DNA from: Gemmatimonadetes bacterium T265
GTDB lineage: Bacteria > Gemmatimonadota > Gemmatimonadetes > Gemmatimonadales > Gemmatimonadaceae
Length of the DNA: 64,000 nt
Direction of reading: 5' to 3'
Assembly (NCBI GenBank): GCA_019973575.1
Contig: BPUI01000001.1
Location: 434,001-498,000, forward strand
The notes beneath the pieces are model-generated. The model did not search any database. It was not told the origin of the DNA and saw nothing but the letters and a program-made list of their open reading frames with translations. Positions 8,659-18,771 of the stretch are shown piece after piece. Position 1 is the first letter of the stretch. Each line of letters starts with the position of its first letter. The translations under genes were made by a program, and so were the position numbers.

Positions 8659-10130
8659 TCAGGGCGAGCGAGCGCGTCTAAGCTCCCGGTGAGCCACTCG
8701 GAGGCTTGGCCGGATCGCCGTCTGCGCGACCGCGTTCACGTTCTCGTCCGCCTTGACAACGAGCGGGAACCCGCTGACGTCGAGCCCCGGCGCAGCTAGG
8801 TGCACTTCGAGGCTTGGAGCAGAATCGTCCCCAGCCCGTATAATCCTGAAGAGGCCAGCGACGTCGCGTGCATGCCGGCTCGCGACCGCAAGGTCAGCCG
8901 GCGTCGCGTCGGGATTACGACGCAGTTCGTCCAGCGCGGGCGCCACGACGGCCAGGAATGCCTCCGCGACGGCGGCAGACTCGTCGATTGGTTTCGCCCG
9001 TGAAACGTGCTGTAGCGCCCGCAACGCGGTGGCGTGCCGCACCCGAGCCGACGCGGGGTCCGCCGCGACTGCGTCGGACTCAGCCCAGGCCGTCGCGATT
9101 TTGTCCGCGTGGTCGGCCGGTGCCGCGTAGCTGTCCTCGATCGTGCCGTGACGCAGGATGAAGAGCCCCGCGGCCTCGAGCAGCGAGAGGACAGCCGTTA
9201 GGCGTTGACGTAGCGGCAGCCACTGCTCGGCTCCGCTCGGGAGGTCGCGAACGGCCGCCTCATCCGCCTGCAGAAGCGCAGCCGCCACGGCCCGCCGCTT
9301 CCGCCTCGCGTCGTCCGCGACATCGCCGGCCCTCCAGTACGAGTGCTTCGTAGCGATCGCCTCTATTTCACCCCAGCGTGTCGTCGCGAGAGCGGCGAGC
9401 TGGTCGTGGACGGGCTTCGCCGCGTCGTAGAGATTCGCGTGCCCCCGGCTGAGCGCCATCGCGCGCCCCTCGGCGACGTCGTTACACGCCTGGACGAGCC
9501 CGAGGTCGTCGGTGAAGGCGTCCAAGTGCGCCAGCGCCGCCGGCTCCTTCCCAGTCAGCCGGAGCAATTTCAGGATAGTGGGCATCGAGCCCTTGCCTGT
9601 GGCAGGGAGAATGTGCCCGCCCGCGGCGTGCAGATTCGTCCCGGATGCCGCATTCAGTGCGTCGAGGACGATCTCATCGCTTGGCCCCTCCACTACGAGC
9701 GGCCGCGTCGCGAACAGCGCCTCGCGATGGCCCGCCCCCAAGCTCCGTGCGAACGCGCTCAGCTTCCGGTTCTGGAGTTCGCCGGCCGACTGGTCCACCT
9801 GCGTCGGCGGCGTCTCGGCGTCCGAGAAGAACGCGACGTCGGGTAGGTCCGCGACGGAACGGAGCCTGACCATCGCCGGCGCGTGCGTCGCGTAGATCAC
9901 GATCTTCCGACCCGCCGTCGGGTCCCCCGCCACGCGCTCGATCTCCCGGCGTACGAATGCTTGATACTGCGGGTGCAGCGAAAGCTCAGGCTCGTCGATG
10001 AGCACCGCCTTGAGTTCGTCGTCGTAGAGCGCGGCGAGGATGGCCACCACATGTAGCAGGCCGCTCGCCTCGCGGAACGACGGGTACACTGTCGTCCCGC
10101 GCGCGAACTCGACCTTCAGATTCCCGCGGC
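8659..10130 (-). pseudogene. OLD-like ATPase/TOPRIM nuclease, C-terminal part (frameshifted)
   Basis: The frame ends at 8659 and carries the second half of an overcoming-lysogenization-defect (OLD)-like protein. It has the ABC-type Walker B region KAVLIDEPELSLHPQYQAF, the switch His in YATHAPAMV, and then a TOPRIM domain with LVVEGPSDEIVLDAL and AHLDAFTDD, the likely metal-binding Glu and Asp-x-Asp region. The open frame continues upstream as ATDLGRGNLKVEFARG past 10089, where the first GTG lies. It therefore joins the upstream fragment if one indel near 10140-10150 is corrected. OLD proteins are ATP-driven nucleases, several of which act in phage defence. Whether this copy is intact in the living cell depends on that single frame break. 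Confidence 0.7.
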
Positions 10131-10541
10131 CTAAATCAGTCGCATTTCGCGCCCGAAGAGCGCTCGGAGGCGCTCAGCGACCTTGATCTGGATGTCCATG
10201 CGGTCCGAGAGGCGGTTCAACACACCCTGTACCGACTCGACCTGGTACCAACGCCCGCGGTAGCTCTCGTGCAGGGTGATGGTTGTTTCGCCTTGCTGGC
10301 CCGGGTCACCGTATCCGGGGTCGAGGATCAAGCGTCGGGTCTCAAGCGGCTGCAGCCGGCCGGCTCCGAGCAGCAGGATGGGCCCGTGATTGGCCAGGTG
10401 CGACTTGATCCCTCGCAGCACTTGGCTCTTCCCCGACCCGTTCGGTCCGAGCAAGGCGAGCATGCCCGAGCGGACGGTCAAGGTTATCGCAGCGCCCCGG
10501 TATAGATTTGGAACGCTGAGTGGAAGTGCGAGTGGGAGCAC
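10131..10541 (-). pseudogene. OLD-like ATPase, N-terminal part with Walker A (frameshifted)
   Basis: A GTG start at 10541 opens 136 codons with a perfect P-loop (LALLGPNGSGKSQVLRGIKSHL), then a segment with IQIKVAERLRALFGRE, ending at a TAG at 10131. This is the first third of the same AAA-type ATPase whose Walker B and TOPRIM halves lie in another frame just downstream. Repaired, the protein would be roughly 620 aa. The break could be a natural mutation or an assembly error. The gene stands alone with no partner such as a UvrD-like helicase (GajB), so a Gabija system is not supported. Confidence 0.7.
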
Positions 10542-10970
10542 CGGTGTGGGGCAAGGGTCAGGGTCGCGTCACGCGAATAGCGTGAGCGCGGGGGGCAGTT
10601 ACGCTCGTGGTAATGACGCAACCCCGGTGTTTCCGGCCATCGGTACGCATGCGGCTCGCGTGAGCAAGTCGGCGAAGCCGCGCAAGCAACGGGCGGCTCT
10701 GGGTACAGACGAATCTCACGTACTCATACCCGCGACCGACTTCTGAGGCAGCTGCTAGTGAAGGAGCGGCTCGACCAATCGCGTCCGCGCAGAACGGATC
10801 TAGCGTTTCGGGACGCCCCGCCGACCCGTACACAAACGACCCTTGTTACCAGCACGCATCCATCTGCCCTCCTACGGACACCGATGATGTAGATACGGCA
10901 AAGCACCTATGATCCGTGCCGAACGTGACGCACGACTAACGATGATCCCATTACCGCCACGGAGTCCGAG
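10542..10970. other. Divergent intergenic region, 429 bases
   Basis: This lies between the divergent OLD-like gene (minus) and the ABM monooxygenase gene (plus) and must hold promoters for both. It is visibly less GC-rich than its surroundings. Short frames occur on both strands but none resembles a protein. A CGTTAGTC near-match of the window-wide motif is at 10935-10942, read as GACTAACG. A CGGAG Shine-Dalgarno-like run precedes the ABM start. Confidence 0.5.
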
Positions 10971-11297
10971 ATGACCGAAACGCCTGCCCTGCTGATCTAC
11001 ACCACCTACCGTCTCCTGCCCGACGACGTGGACGCGTTCCGGTCGCTCGCGTTGCGCATGGCGACGACGGCAAAGGCGCGCGATGGCTGCGCCTTCCTTG
11101 ACGTGGCGCAGGATGTCAGTGACCCGGCCACCTTCCGTCTGATCGAGGGCTGGCGGGATCAAGCGGCCTTGGATGCCCACGGCGCCAGTGACGAGTTTCA
11201 GACCGTGCTGAAGGACGCGGCGGCGCTCGGAATCGTCGGCCGTTCTATCGACGTGTACGTGGTTGCGGAGAAGAAGACGGTCGACATGCCTTCATGA
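10971..11297 (+). CDS. ABM-domain (quinol monooxygenase-like) protein
   Basis: 108 aa; the ATG at 10971 follows a CGGAG run. The whole protein is one antibiotic-biosynthesis-monooxygenase (dimeric alpha/beta-barrel) domain, with YRLLPDDVDAFRSLALRMATT, then GCAFLDVAQDVSDPATFRLIEGW and DAHGASDEFQTVL. Relatives include YgiN quinol monooxygenase and haem- or quinone-handling enzymes; the substrate cannot be read from the sequence. It lies directly before the IS1182-like element and may have arrived with, or been left beside, this accessory segment. Confidence 0.85.
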   Translation: MTETPALLIYTTYRLLPDDVDAFRSLALRMATTAKARDGCAFLDVAQDVSDPATFRLIEGWRDQAALDAHGASDEFQTVLKDAAALGIVGRSIDVYVVAEKKTVDMPS

Positions 11298-11377
11298 TTG
11301 CGGTGCGCTTCGAGCGCAGCCGAGCCGTGGTCATATGTCATCCCAGCATGCCGGTCAGCACCTTCTAATAGGGAGGG

Positions 11378-11394
11378 GATGCTGTTGGCGAATT
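11378..11394 (+). repeat. IS1182-like left terminal inverted repeat
   Basis: GATGCTGTTGGCGAATT, exactly complementary to 13189-13205. It lies 48 bases upstream of the transposase GTG. Confidence 0.9.
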
Positions 11395-11442
11395 GGCCCG
11401 GGGTTCGCGGCGGGTAGGTTCCCCCCCGCCGCGAGGTGCCGC

Positions 11443-13181
11443 GTGTCGCTGCAGCCTGGTTCGATCCCGCCCGTCCCCGAGCAGACCGCGGCCGTCGCGC
11501 GCCGCGCCTTCCGCCGCCCGCCGCTCGCGGTGCGGCTACGCGACGAGTTCGGGGCGCTGTACGCGGACGCCGACTGCGCCGCGCTCTTCCCCGTGCGGGG
11601 CCAGCCCGCGCTCCCGCCGTGGCGGCTCGCGCTCGTCACCGTGCTGCAGTTCCTCGTGGGCCTCACGGACCGCCAGGCGGCCGACGCGGTCCGGGCCCGG
11701 ATCGATTGGAAGTACGCGCCGGGGCTGGAGCTGACCGACCCCGGCTTCGACTACCGCGTGTTAAGCGAGTGCCGCGCGCGGCTGGTCACCGGCAGCGCCG
11801 AGCAGGTGCTGCTCGACCGGCTACTCGACCATGCGGCCGGGCGGGGGCTGGTGAAGGCGCGGACCACGCAGCGCACGGACAGCACACACGTGCTGGCCGC
11901 CGTGCGCACCCGCAACCGCCTGGAGCTCGTCGGCGAGTCGGTCCGCGCCGCGCGCAACACGCTGGCCGCGGCCGCACCGAGGTGGCTTCGGGCCGTCGCG
12001 CCGCCCGAGTGGCACGCGCGGTACGACCACCGCGTCGAGGAGGCGCGGATGCCCTCGACGGGGCCCGCGCGCGCGCCTCCTGCGCGCGTTGGGCGAGGAC
12101 GGCGCCGCGCTGCTGGCCGCGGTCGACGCGTCGGACGCCCCACCCGCGCTGCGTGCACTGCCGCCCGTCGCCGCGCTCCGCCACTGGCGCGCTACTATGC
12201 GCGCGAGCCCGCGGGCGGCGCGCCGTCCGGGGACGACGCGGCGCCGGGCGACGACGGCGGCGCGGCCGGCGACCTACGGCCGCGCGCCAAGGGCGAGCTG
12301 AAGCAGGCGCCCCGCGCCGTGGAGTCGCCCTACGAGGCGGACGCCCGCTACGGGTAGGCTCGTCCTGCAGTCGGCCCGGCGCGGTGTGGGTCGGCGACAT
12401 GGTCCACGCGAGCGGCGGAGCCGTGAGCGAGACGTGCGCGCCGGGCCTGCCACGGCTCGTGACGCACGTCGACACCACGCCGGCGGGCGTGTACGAGGCG
12501 ACGCGGGTGGACGCGATCCACGCGGCGCTCGCCGCCAAGGGCCTCCTGCCGTCCGAGCACTTCGCCGACGGCGCCTACCTCAGCGCGGCGCTGCTCGTGC
12601 GGAGCAAGCGCGACCACGGCGTCTCGCTCCGGGGGCCGACGAAGACCGGCGGCGCGTGGCAGGGCCGCGACGGCGGCTTCACCCCCGCCGCCTTCCGGAT
12701 CGCCTGGCGCCGGAAGCGGGTCACGTGCCCGGCCGGGCGCGCGAGCAACACGTGGGGTGCGTACGACGGGTCGGCCGGCGACCCGCGCCAGGCGCGCGCC
12801 CCGTACCTCACGGTGCGCGTCGCCCCGAGCGTCCGCGGCGCCTGCGCGCTCCAGGCCCGCTGCGTGCGCGCGCCCCGCCGCGGGCGGCAGCTCCTGCTGC
12901 ATCCGCGGGCCGAGCAGCAGGCGCTGGCCGCGGCGCGCGCCCGCCACGCCTCGCCCGCGGGGCGCCGCGCGTACGCGGTGCGCTCGGGCATCGCGGGCAC
13001 CGTCTCGCAGGCGGTGCAGGCCCTCGGCCTGCGCCCGGCGCGGTACCAGGGGCTCGCGAAGACGCGCCTGCAGGGCGTCGCGACCGCCGCGGCGCTCAAC
13101 GCCGCCCGGCTCGACGCGCGGCTCGCCGGCCGGCCGCTCGCCCCGACGCGCACCTCGCACTTCGCCCGGCTCGCGGCCTAA
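11443..13181 (+). pseudogene. IS1182-family transposase with frameshifts and altered DDE glutamate
   Basis: GTG at 11443 starts MSLQPGSIPPVPEQT, the classic IS1182 N-terminus. It is followed by the InsH-type domain (GQPALPPWRLALVTVLQFL, DRQAADAVRARIDWKYAPG) and the first catalytic Asp in QRTDSTHVLAAVR. Continuity needs frame changes near 12065, 12195 and 12355, where an in-frame TAG ends the first frame. The C-terminal half then runs to 13181 with the second Asp in HFADGAYLSAALL. The expected catalytic Glu of the conserved IEGT motif is replaced by Ala (GIAGTVSQAVQALGLRPARY), a one-base GAG to GCG change. With several frame breaks and a lost catalytic residue it cannot work. The TAA stop lies inside a GTTAGGC motif. 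Confidence 0.9.
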
Positions 13182-13188
13182 CGAACGG

Positions 13189-13205
13189 AATTCGCCAACA
13201 GCATC
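13189..13205 (-). repeat. IS1182-like right terminal inverted repeat
   Basis: AATTCGCCAACAGCATC on the plus strand, exact reverse complement of the left repeat. It starts seven bases after the transposase stop codon. Confidence 0.9.
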
Positions 13206-13310
13206 ACTGTGCTATGTATCTGACATTACACTACCAGCAACTCGGGGTGGCCCGTCGTACGTGGCGCTGTGCCGGGGAGGGCGACCCGCCACTGGGACGT
13301 CGCCCGCGCC

Positions 13311-14105
13311 CTACACCGCCGCGAACGGCTCGCCCGCCGGCACGAAGTCGACCGGGACCTCGGTAAGGAACCCGCGCAGCCACTCGGCCACCTCGCGCAT
13401 CCCGTAGTCCTCGGACTGCAGGTGGCCGAGGATCACGAAGCCCTTCGGCCGCCCCAGCGCCGCGGCGTCGAGCGCGTACTCGGCGTTACCGCCGGCCTCC
13501 GGCTGCTCGCCGCCGATCGAGACGTCGAGCTCCGCGCCGAGCGGCGGCGCGGACCAGCCGAGGCCGAGCCCGACGCGCGTGACCGGTGTGCCCGGGTCGC
13601 CGACGACGCGGATCGCGCGCCCGCCGAGCCGGCGCGCGAAGTCGCGCGCGAGTGCGCCTAACGTGGTCGGGGGCACGACGAAGACCCGCGCATCCGCCGG
13701 CGACGCGTACGGCGTGAGGCCGAGCGCGCGCGCCGAGCCGACGAAGAGCGGGTCCGGGCGCAGCGCGTGCGCGTGGTCGTGGAAGCGCCAGACCACCAAG
13801 TCGTGCTCCGCGATGAACCGCTGCTTGGCCGCGTACACCGGGTCGTCGGCGAGGGGCGCCGTCTCGTCGAGGTGGTTGTAGAACGTCGGCTCGTGGGTGA
13901 CGACAAAGTTGCGCCCGGCCGCGGCGGCGCGCCGCAGCACGTCGAGCGTCGCCATCCCGGTGGTCGCGACGCCGCGCACCGGCGCGTCGGGGTTGCCGGC
14001 CTTGAAGGTGTCGACGGTTTCGGCGCGCCACGTGATTCCCTGTTCCGCGAGCCGGCCGCGGATGCGCGCGACGATCTCTCGCGCGGTCAGCATACTCGTC
14101 ATCAT
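13311..14105 (-). CDS. NIF3-like protein, metal-site residues retained
   Basis: 264 aa; the first of two adjacent ATG codons at 14105 overlaps the TGA of the upstream paralogue (ATGA). The N-terminal half has TFKAGNPDAPVRGVATTGMAT, and a metal-site segment FVVTHEPTFYNHLDETAPL. The C-terminal half carries VILGHLQSEDYGMREVAEWL, matching the GH...E ligands of the NIF3/YbgI (DUF34) fold. NIF3 proteins are hexameric, bind two metal ions and have been linked to nucleotide or metal-cofactor repair, but the biochemical role remains open. This copy has no export signal, whereas its upstream neighbour does. Confidence 0.85.
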   Translation of the reverse strand: MMTSMLTAREIVARIRGRLAEQGITWRAETVDTFKAGNPDAPVRGVATTGMATLDVLRRAAAAGRNFVVTHEPTFYNHLDETAPLADDPVYAAKQRFIAEHDLVVWRFHDHAHALRPDPLFVGSARALGLTPYASPADARVFVVPPTTLGALARDFARRLGGRAIRVVGDPGTPVTRVGLGLGWSAPPLGAELDVSIGGEQPEAGGNAEYALDAAALGRPKGFVILGHLQSEDYGMREVAEWLRGFLTEVPVDFVPAGEPFAAV

Positions 14106-15040
14106 GCCGCGGGGCTCCAGTACGGGTCCGCGACCGCGAACGGCCGCACCGGAACCTCGGTGACTAACGTGCGCAGCCACTCGGCGCACGCGCGCATCCC
14201 CGGCTCCTCCGAGATTACGCGGCCGAGGGCGACCATGCCCGCGAGCCGGCCGGCCGCGACGGCGTCGTACGCGTACTCGACCGCCTCCCACTCGCGCGGC
14301 TCGCCGGCGAGGATCAGGTCCACGCCGGGCGCGCGCCGCACCGTGTCGCGCCACTCCACGGTGCCGGGGCTCACGAGCACGCGGCGGACCGGCGCGCGCG
14401 CGTCGCCGATCACGCGGAGGCCACCGCGCGCGCCGAGCCGCGCGCGGGCGAGCGCGACGACGTCGCCGACCGTGGTGGCGGGGACGTCGTAGGTTCGGTC
14501 GTCGCTGCCCTGCTCGGTCCACCCCATCGCGGCGGCGAGCGCGCGCGCCGTCGCGTCGGGCGTCCGCGCGCGCCAGTGGTCCGCGAAGCGGAAGACGACC
14601 AGGCGCCGCTCGTCGATGAGCGCGCGCTTGGCGAGGTAGACCGGATCGTTCGCCCGGGCGCCCGAGGCGTCGTCCGCCGCACCGTCGTGCGCCCCGTAAA
14701 ACGTCGGCTCGACCGTCACGACGAAGTTGTGCCCGGCGTCGGCGGCCCGGCGCAGGACGTCGACCGTCGCCATCGCCGCCGTCGCGATCCCGGTGACGCT
14801 GGTGCTCGGGTCGCCCGCCTTGAAGCCGTCGACGGTGGAAGGCTGCCACGGCACGCCCACGCCGGCGCGGATCCGGTCCGCGACCTCGCGCGCGGTCAGC
14901 GCCCGCCGCGCGGCGCCCCGCTGAAGGGCCGCGGACGCCACCGCCGGCGCCCCGGCAAGCAGGGCGGCCGCACGCAAGAACGCGCGGCGCGACGGGCCGT
15001 GCGCGTCGGGCGCCAGCGGGTCCCGGTCGTCGCCCATCAT
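14102..15040 (-). CDS. NIF3-like paralogue, Tat-exported, metal-site residues lost
   Basis: 312 aa. The N-terminus is a Tat signal (PSRRAFLRAAALLAGAPAVA). The body aligns end to end with the downstream NIF3 gene (TVDGFKAGDPSTSVTGIAT, VPVRPFAVADPYW). The metal-binding histidines are replaced: THEPTFYNH becomes TVEPTFYGA, and ILGHLQSE becomes ALGRVISE. This copy is therefore an exported, probably non-metal-binding derivative of a duplication. Overlaps of the ATGA type with both neighbours place it in the middle of a three-gene operon with the GH5 enzyme. Its function is unknown. Confidence 0.85.
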   Translation of the reverse strand: MMGDDRDPLAPDAHGPSRRAFLRAAALLAGAPAVASAALQRGAARRALTAREVADRIRAGVGVPWQPSTVDGFKAGDPSTSVTGIATAAMATVDVLRRAADAGHNFVVTVEPTFYGAHDGAADDASGARANDPVYLAKRALIDERRLVVFRFADHWRARTPDATARALAAAMGWTEQGSDDRTYDVPATTVGDVVALARARLGARGGLRVIGDARAPVRRVLVSPGTVEWRDTVRRAPGVDLILAGEPREWEAVEYAYDAVAAGRLAGMVALGRVISEEPGMRACAEWLRTLVTEVPVRPFAVADPYWSPAA

Positions 15041-16815
15041 CGCCCCGCGTCCGACTCGAACTCGATCGCGCGGAGGCTCGTCCCGTCCCGCTCGGAGCGG
15101 AGGACGAGCGTGTTGCGGCCCGGTAGCAGGGTCACGGCGACGGCCCCGCCGGCAGGACCGTTAGGCACCGCGGCGCCGTTCACGGCCACCGCGACGCCGG
15201 CGGGCGCGCCCGCCGCGTCGCGCACGCGGAGCCAGTACGCGCCGCCGGGCGACGTCACGGTGTACCGCAGCCACTCCCCCGCGCCTAACGACCGCACGTA
15301 CGGCGCGCCGCCGGCGTCGCGCGCCAGGTCGACGGGATCGTTGCGGTAGGCCCCGCCGGGGTTGTAGCGCGCGGGCGGCCCGCCGTCGCTCACGTGGTAG
15401 TCGGCCGGCGTGCGGCTGAAGTAGGCGACGCCGTTGCGCCCCAGGTCGAAGTCGGCCGCGGGCACTCGGCCGCCCGCCGCGCCGACCGCGTGCTCGCCGT
15501 AGGGCGCGCCGGACACGTCCCCGGGCGCCTGCCGGAGCGCGTAGGCCACGTCCGGGTGTCGCTCGTTGTGCTCGAAGCGCACGTCGGACGTCGCCAGGCG
15601 CATGAGCGCGGCGCGCGCCTCCTCCGGGGACGGCCGCGGGCCCTTGCCGAGCCAGTAGTCGGTCACGCGCTGGAACCCCGGGTTGGGCCGGATCTGGAGC
15701 GGGCTGCTGAAACCGAACTTCTTGAGCGTCCACCACGCCCAGCCGATCCCGTCAGCTTCGACGGTCGCGACCATCCCGGCGAACCAGTCGTTCGAGTTCT
15801 CGCCCGATTCGCCGAGCCAGACGGGGAGCCCGGTGCGCGTGCGCAGGGCGAGCACGTCCCGGATTGCCCCCTGCCCCGGCCGCACCCAGTACCGGTGGAA
15901 GCTGAGCGCCATGTTAGCGTCCCAGTCGGGGACGACCCCGGCGTAGTTGTTCCCCCAGCAGTTGCCCTCGATGATGAGCAGGTGGTTGGGGTCCACCTGG
16001 CGGATCGCGGCGGCGGTGCGCTTGTAGAGCGCGACGAGCGGCGCCTGCTCCTTCACCTTGCACCCGTGCTCGTTGCCGGAGCCGTCGAGGTCCCAGTTGG
16101 GCTCGTTCAGCAGGTCGTAGCCCGCGACGTGCGGCTCGTCCTTGTAGCGCCGGGCGATTTCGGCCCAGAGCGCGACCATCTTGTCCTGGTTCGCGCTGCT
16201 CTCCCAGAGGCTCGGCTTCGCGGGGTCGCGGTCCGCGATCGGCAGGTCGGTGCCCTGCCCGCCGGGCGCCGCATGGAGGTCGAGGATCAGGTACATATTG
16301 TTCGCCTTGCACCACGCGAGCAGCGTGTCGATCCGCCGGAAGCCGGCCTCCTTCCACGTATTCCGCCCCTGCACCGGCTCGTCCTCTACCGACGGCGTCA
16401 GCAGCTCGTAGTGCATCGGCAGGCGCACCGAGTTGAACCCCCATGCGGCAAGCGCGTCGATGTCGGCCTTGGTGACGAAGTTGTCGAGCCAGGCAGCGTA
16501 GAACTGCTCGGTCGCCACAGGGCCGATGAGCTCGGCCATCTTCCGCCGCATGACATGCTGCGTCAGCCCGCCGGCGTTCAGCATGTAGCCTTCCTGGAGC
16601 ATCCAGCCGCCGAGGCCCATCCCGCGCAGGACGACGGCCCGGCCGGCGCCGTCGACGATCTGCCCGTCGTGGGCGTGCAGGAAGTCGGCGGGCGCGGCGG
16701 GTCCGTCGTGCTCCGCCCGCCTTGACGCGCCCTGCCCCGCTGCAGTGATCGCGGTCGCCGTGATTGCGGTCAGGCACGCGGCGGTCCACGCGCGCGCTTT
16801 GCGTCCTCGGGTCAT
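15037..16815 (-). CDS. Glycoside hydrolase family 5 (cellulase-type) with C-terminal CBM-like domain
   Basis: 592 aa with a secretion signal (AACLTAITATAITAAGQG). The (beta/alpha)8 core starts at GQIVDGAGRAVVLRGMGLGG. The acid/base Glu is about residue 238 in DLLNEPNWDL, and the nucleophile Glu is about residue 336 in PVWLGESGENSND. SFHRYWV and GWAWWTLKKFG are further GH5 landmarks. The last 130 residues (SLGAGEWLRYTVTSPGGAYWLRVRD region) form a beta-rich carbohydrate-binding-like domain of CBM6/35 type. It probably cleaves a beta-linked glucan or related polysaccharide outside the cell. It is the first gene of an operon with two NIF3-like genes. Confidence 0.9.
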   Translation of the reverse strand: MTRGRKARAWTAACLTAITATAITAAGQGASRRAEHDGPAAPADFLHAHDGQIVDGAGRAVVLRGMGLGGWMLQEGYMLNAGGLTQHVMRRKMAELIGPVATEQFYAAWLDNFVTKADIDALAAWGFNSVRLPMHYELLTPSVEDEPVQGRNTWKEAGFRRIDTLLAWCKANNMYLILDLHAAPGGQGTDLPIADRDPAKPSLWESSANQDKMVALWAEIARRYKDEPHVAGYDLLNEPNWDLDGSGNEHGCKVKEQAPLVALYKRTAAAIRQVDPNHLLIIEGNCWGNNYAGVVPDWDANMALSFHRYWVRPGQGAIRDVLALRTRTGLPVWLGESGENSNDWFAGMVATVEADGIGWAWWTLKKFGFSSPLQIRPNPGFQRVTDYWLGKGPRPSPEEARAALMRLATSDVRFEHNERHPDVAYALRQAPGDVSGAPYGEHAVGAAGGRVPAADFDLGRNGVAYFSRTPADYHVSDGGPPARYNPGGAYRNDPVDLARDAGGAPYVRSLGAGEWLRYTVTSPGGAYWLRVRDAAGAPAGVAVAVNGAAVPNGPAGGAVAVTLLPGRNTLVLRSERDGTSLRAIEFESDAGR

Positions 16816-16873
16816 ACCGTCTACGGGGTGCGGGAGAGGTGCCGCCTGAAGTTACCCCGGTCAGCTCGTGAAG

Positions 16874-16915
16874 CGTAACGGGGCGCGCTCCACGTGTGGA
16901 GCGCGCCCCGTTACG
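16874..16915 (-). terminator. Strong hairpin downstream of glmS
   Basis: A 20-bp perfect stem (CGTAACGGGGCGCGCTCCAC at 16874-16893 and its complement at 16896-16915) closes on a 2-base tip. It lies between the glmS stop (16940) and the GH5 start (16815), so it most likely ends glmM-glmS transcription. No T-run follows on the minus strand, so it may act by stem strength or as a 3'-end stabiliser. Confidence 0.75.
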
Positions 16916-16939
16916 GAGATCCGGCGTACGCCTAACGCC

Positions 16940-18766
<1,827 letters not shown>

Positions 18767-18771
18767 AAGCG

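Larger units (their letters stand above)
11378..13205 (+). mobile_element. Decayed IS1182-family insertion sequence
   Basis: The ends are a perfect 17-bp inverted repeat, GATGCTGTTGGCGAATT at 11378-11394 and its exact complement at 13189-13205. The similarity may continue imperfectly about ten bases further out (ATAG at 11368 against CTAT at 13212), which would give a 27-bp imperfect terminal repeat. The transposase reads left to right inside and stops seven bases before the right inverted repeat. I could not find a convincing target-site duplication. The element is about 1.83 kb, normal for IS1182, but the transposase gene is broken. Confidence 0.88.

Noticed and set aside
8659-10541. Gabija-type defence system (GajA-like ATPase)
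   Set aside because: No UvrD-like GajB helicase gene is next to it; neighbours are an amidase and an ABM protein.
11443-13181. Programmed frameshifting in the IS1182 transposase
   Set aside because: IS1182 normally encodes one uninterrupted transposase, three breaks would be needed, and the catalytic Glu is lost too.
11361-13220. Target-site duplication at the IS1182 ends
   Set aside because: Bases outside the 17-bp repeats do not match as a direct repeat; only a weak ATAG/CTAT inverted match is seen.
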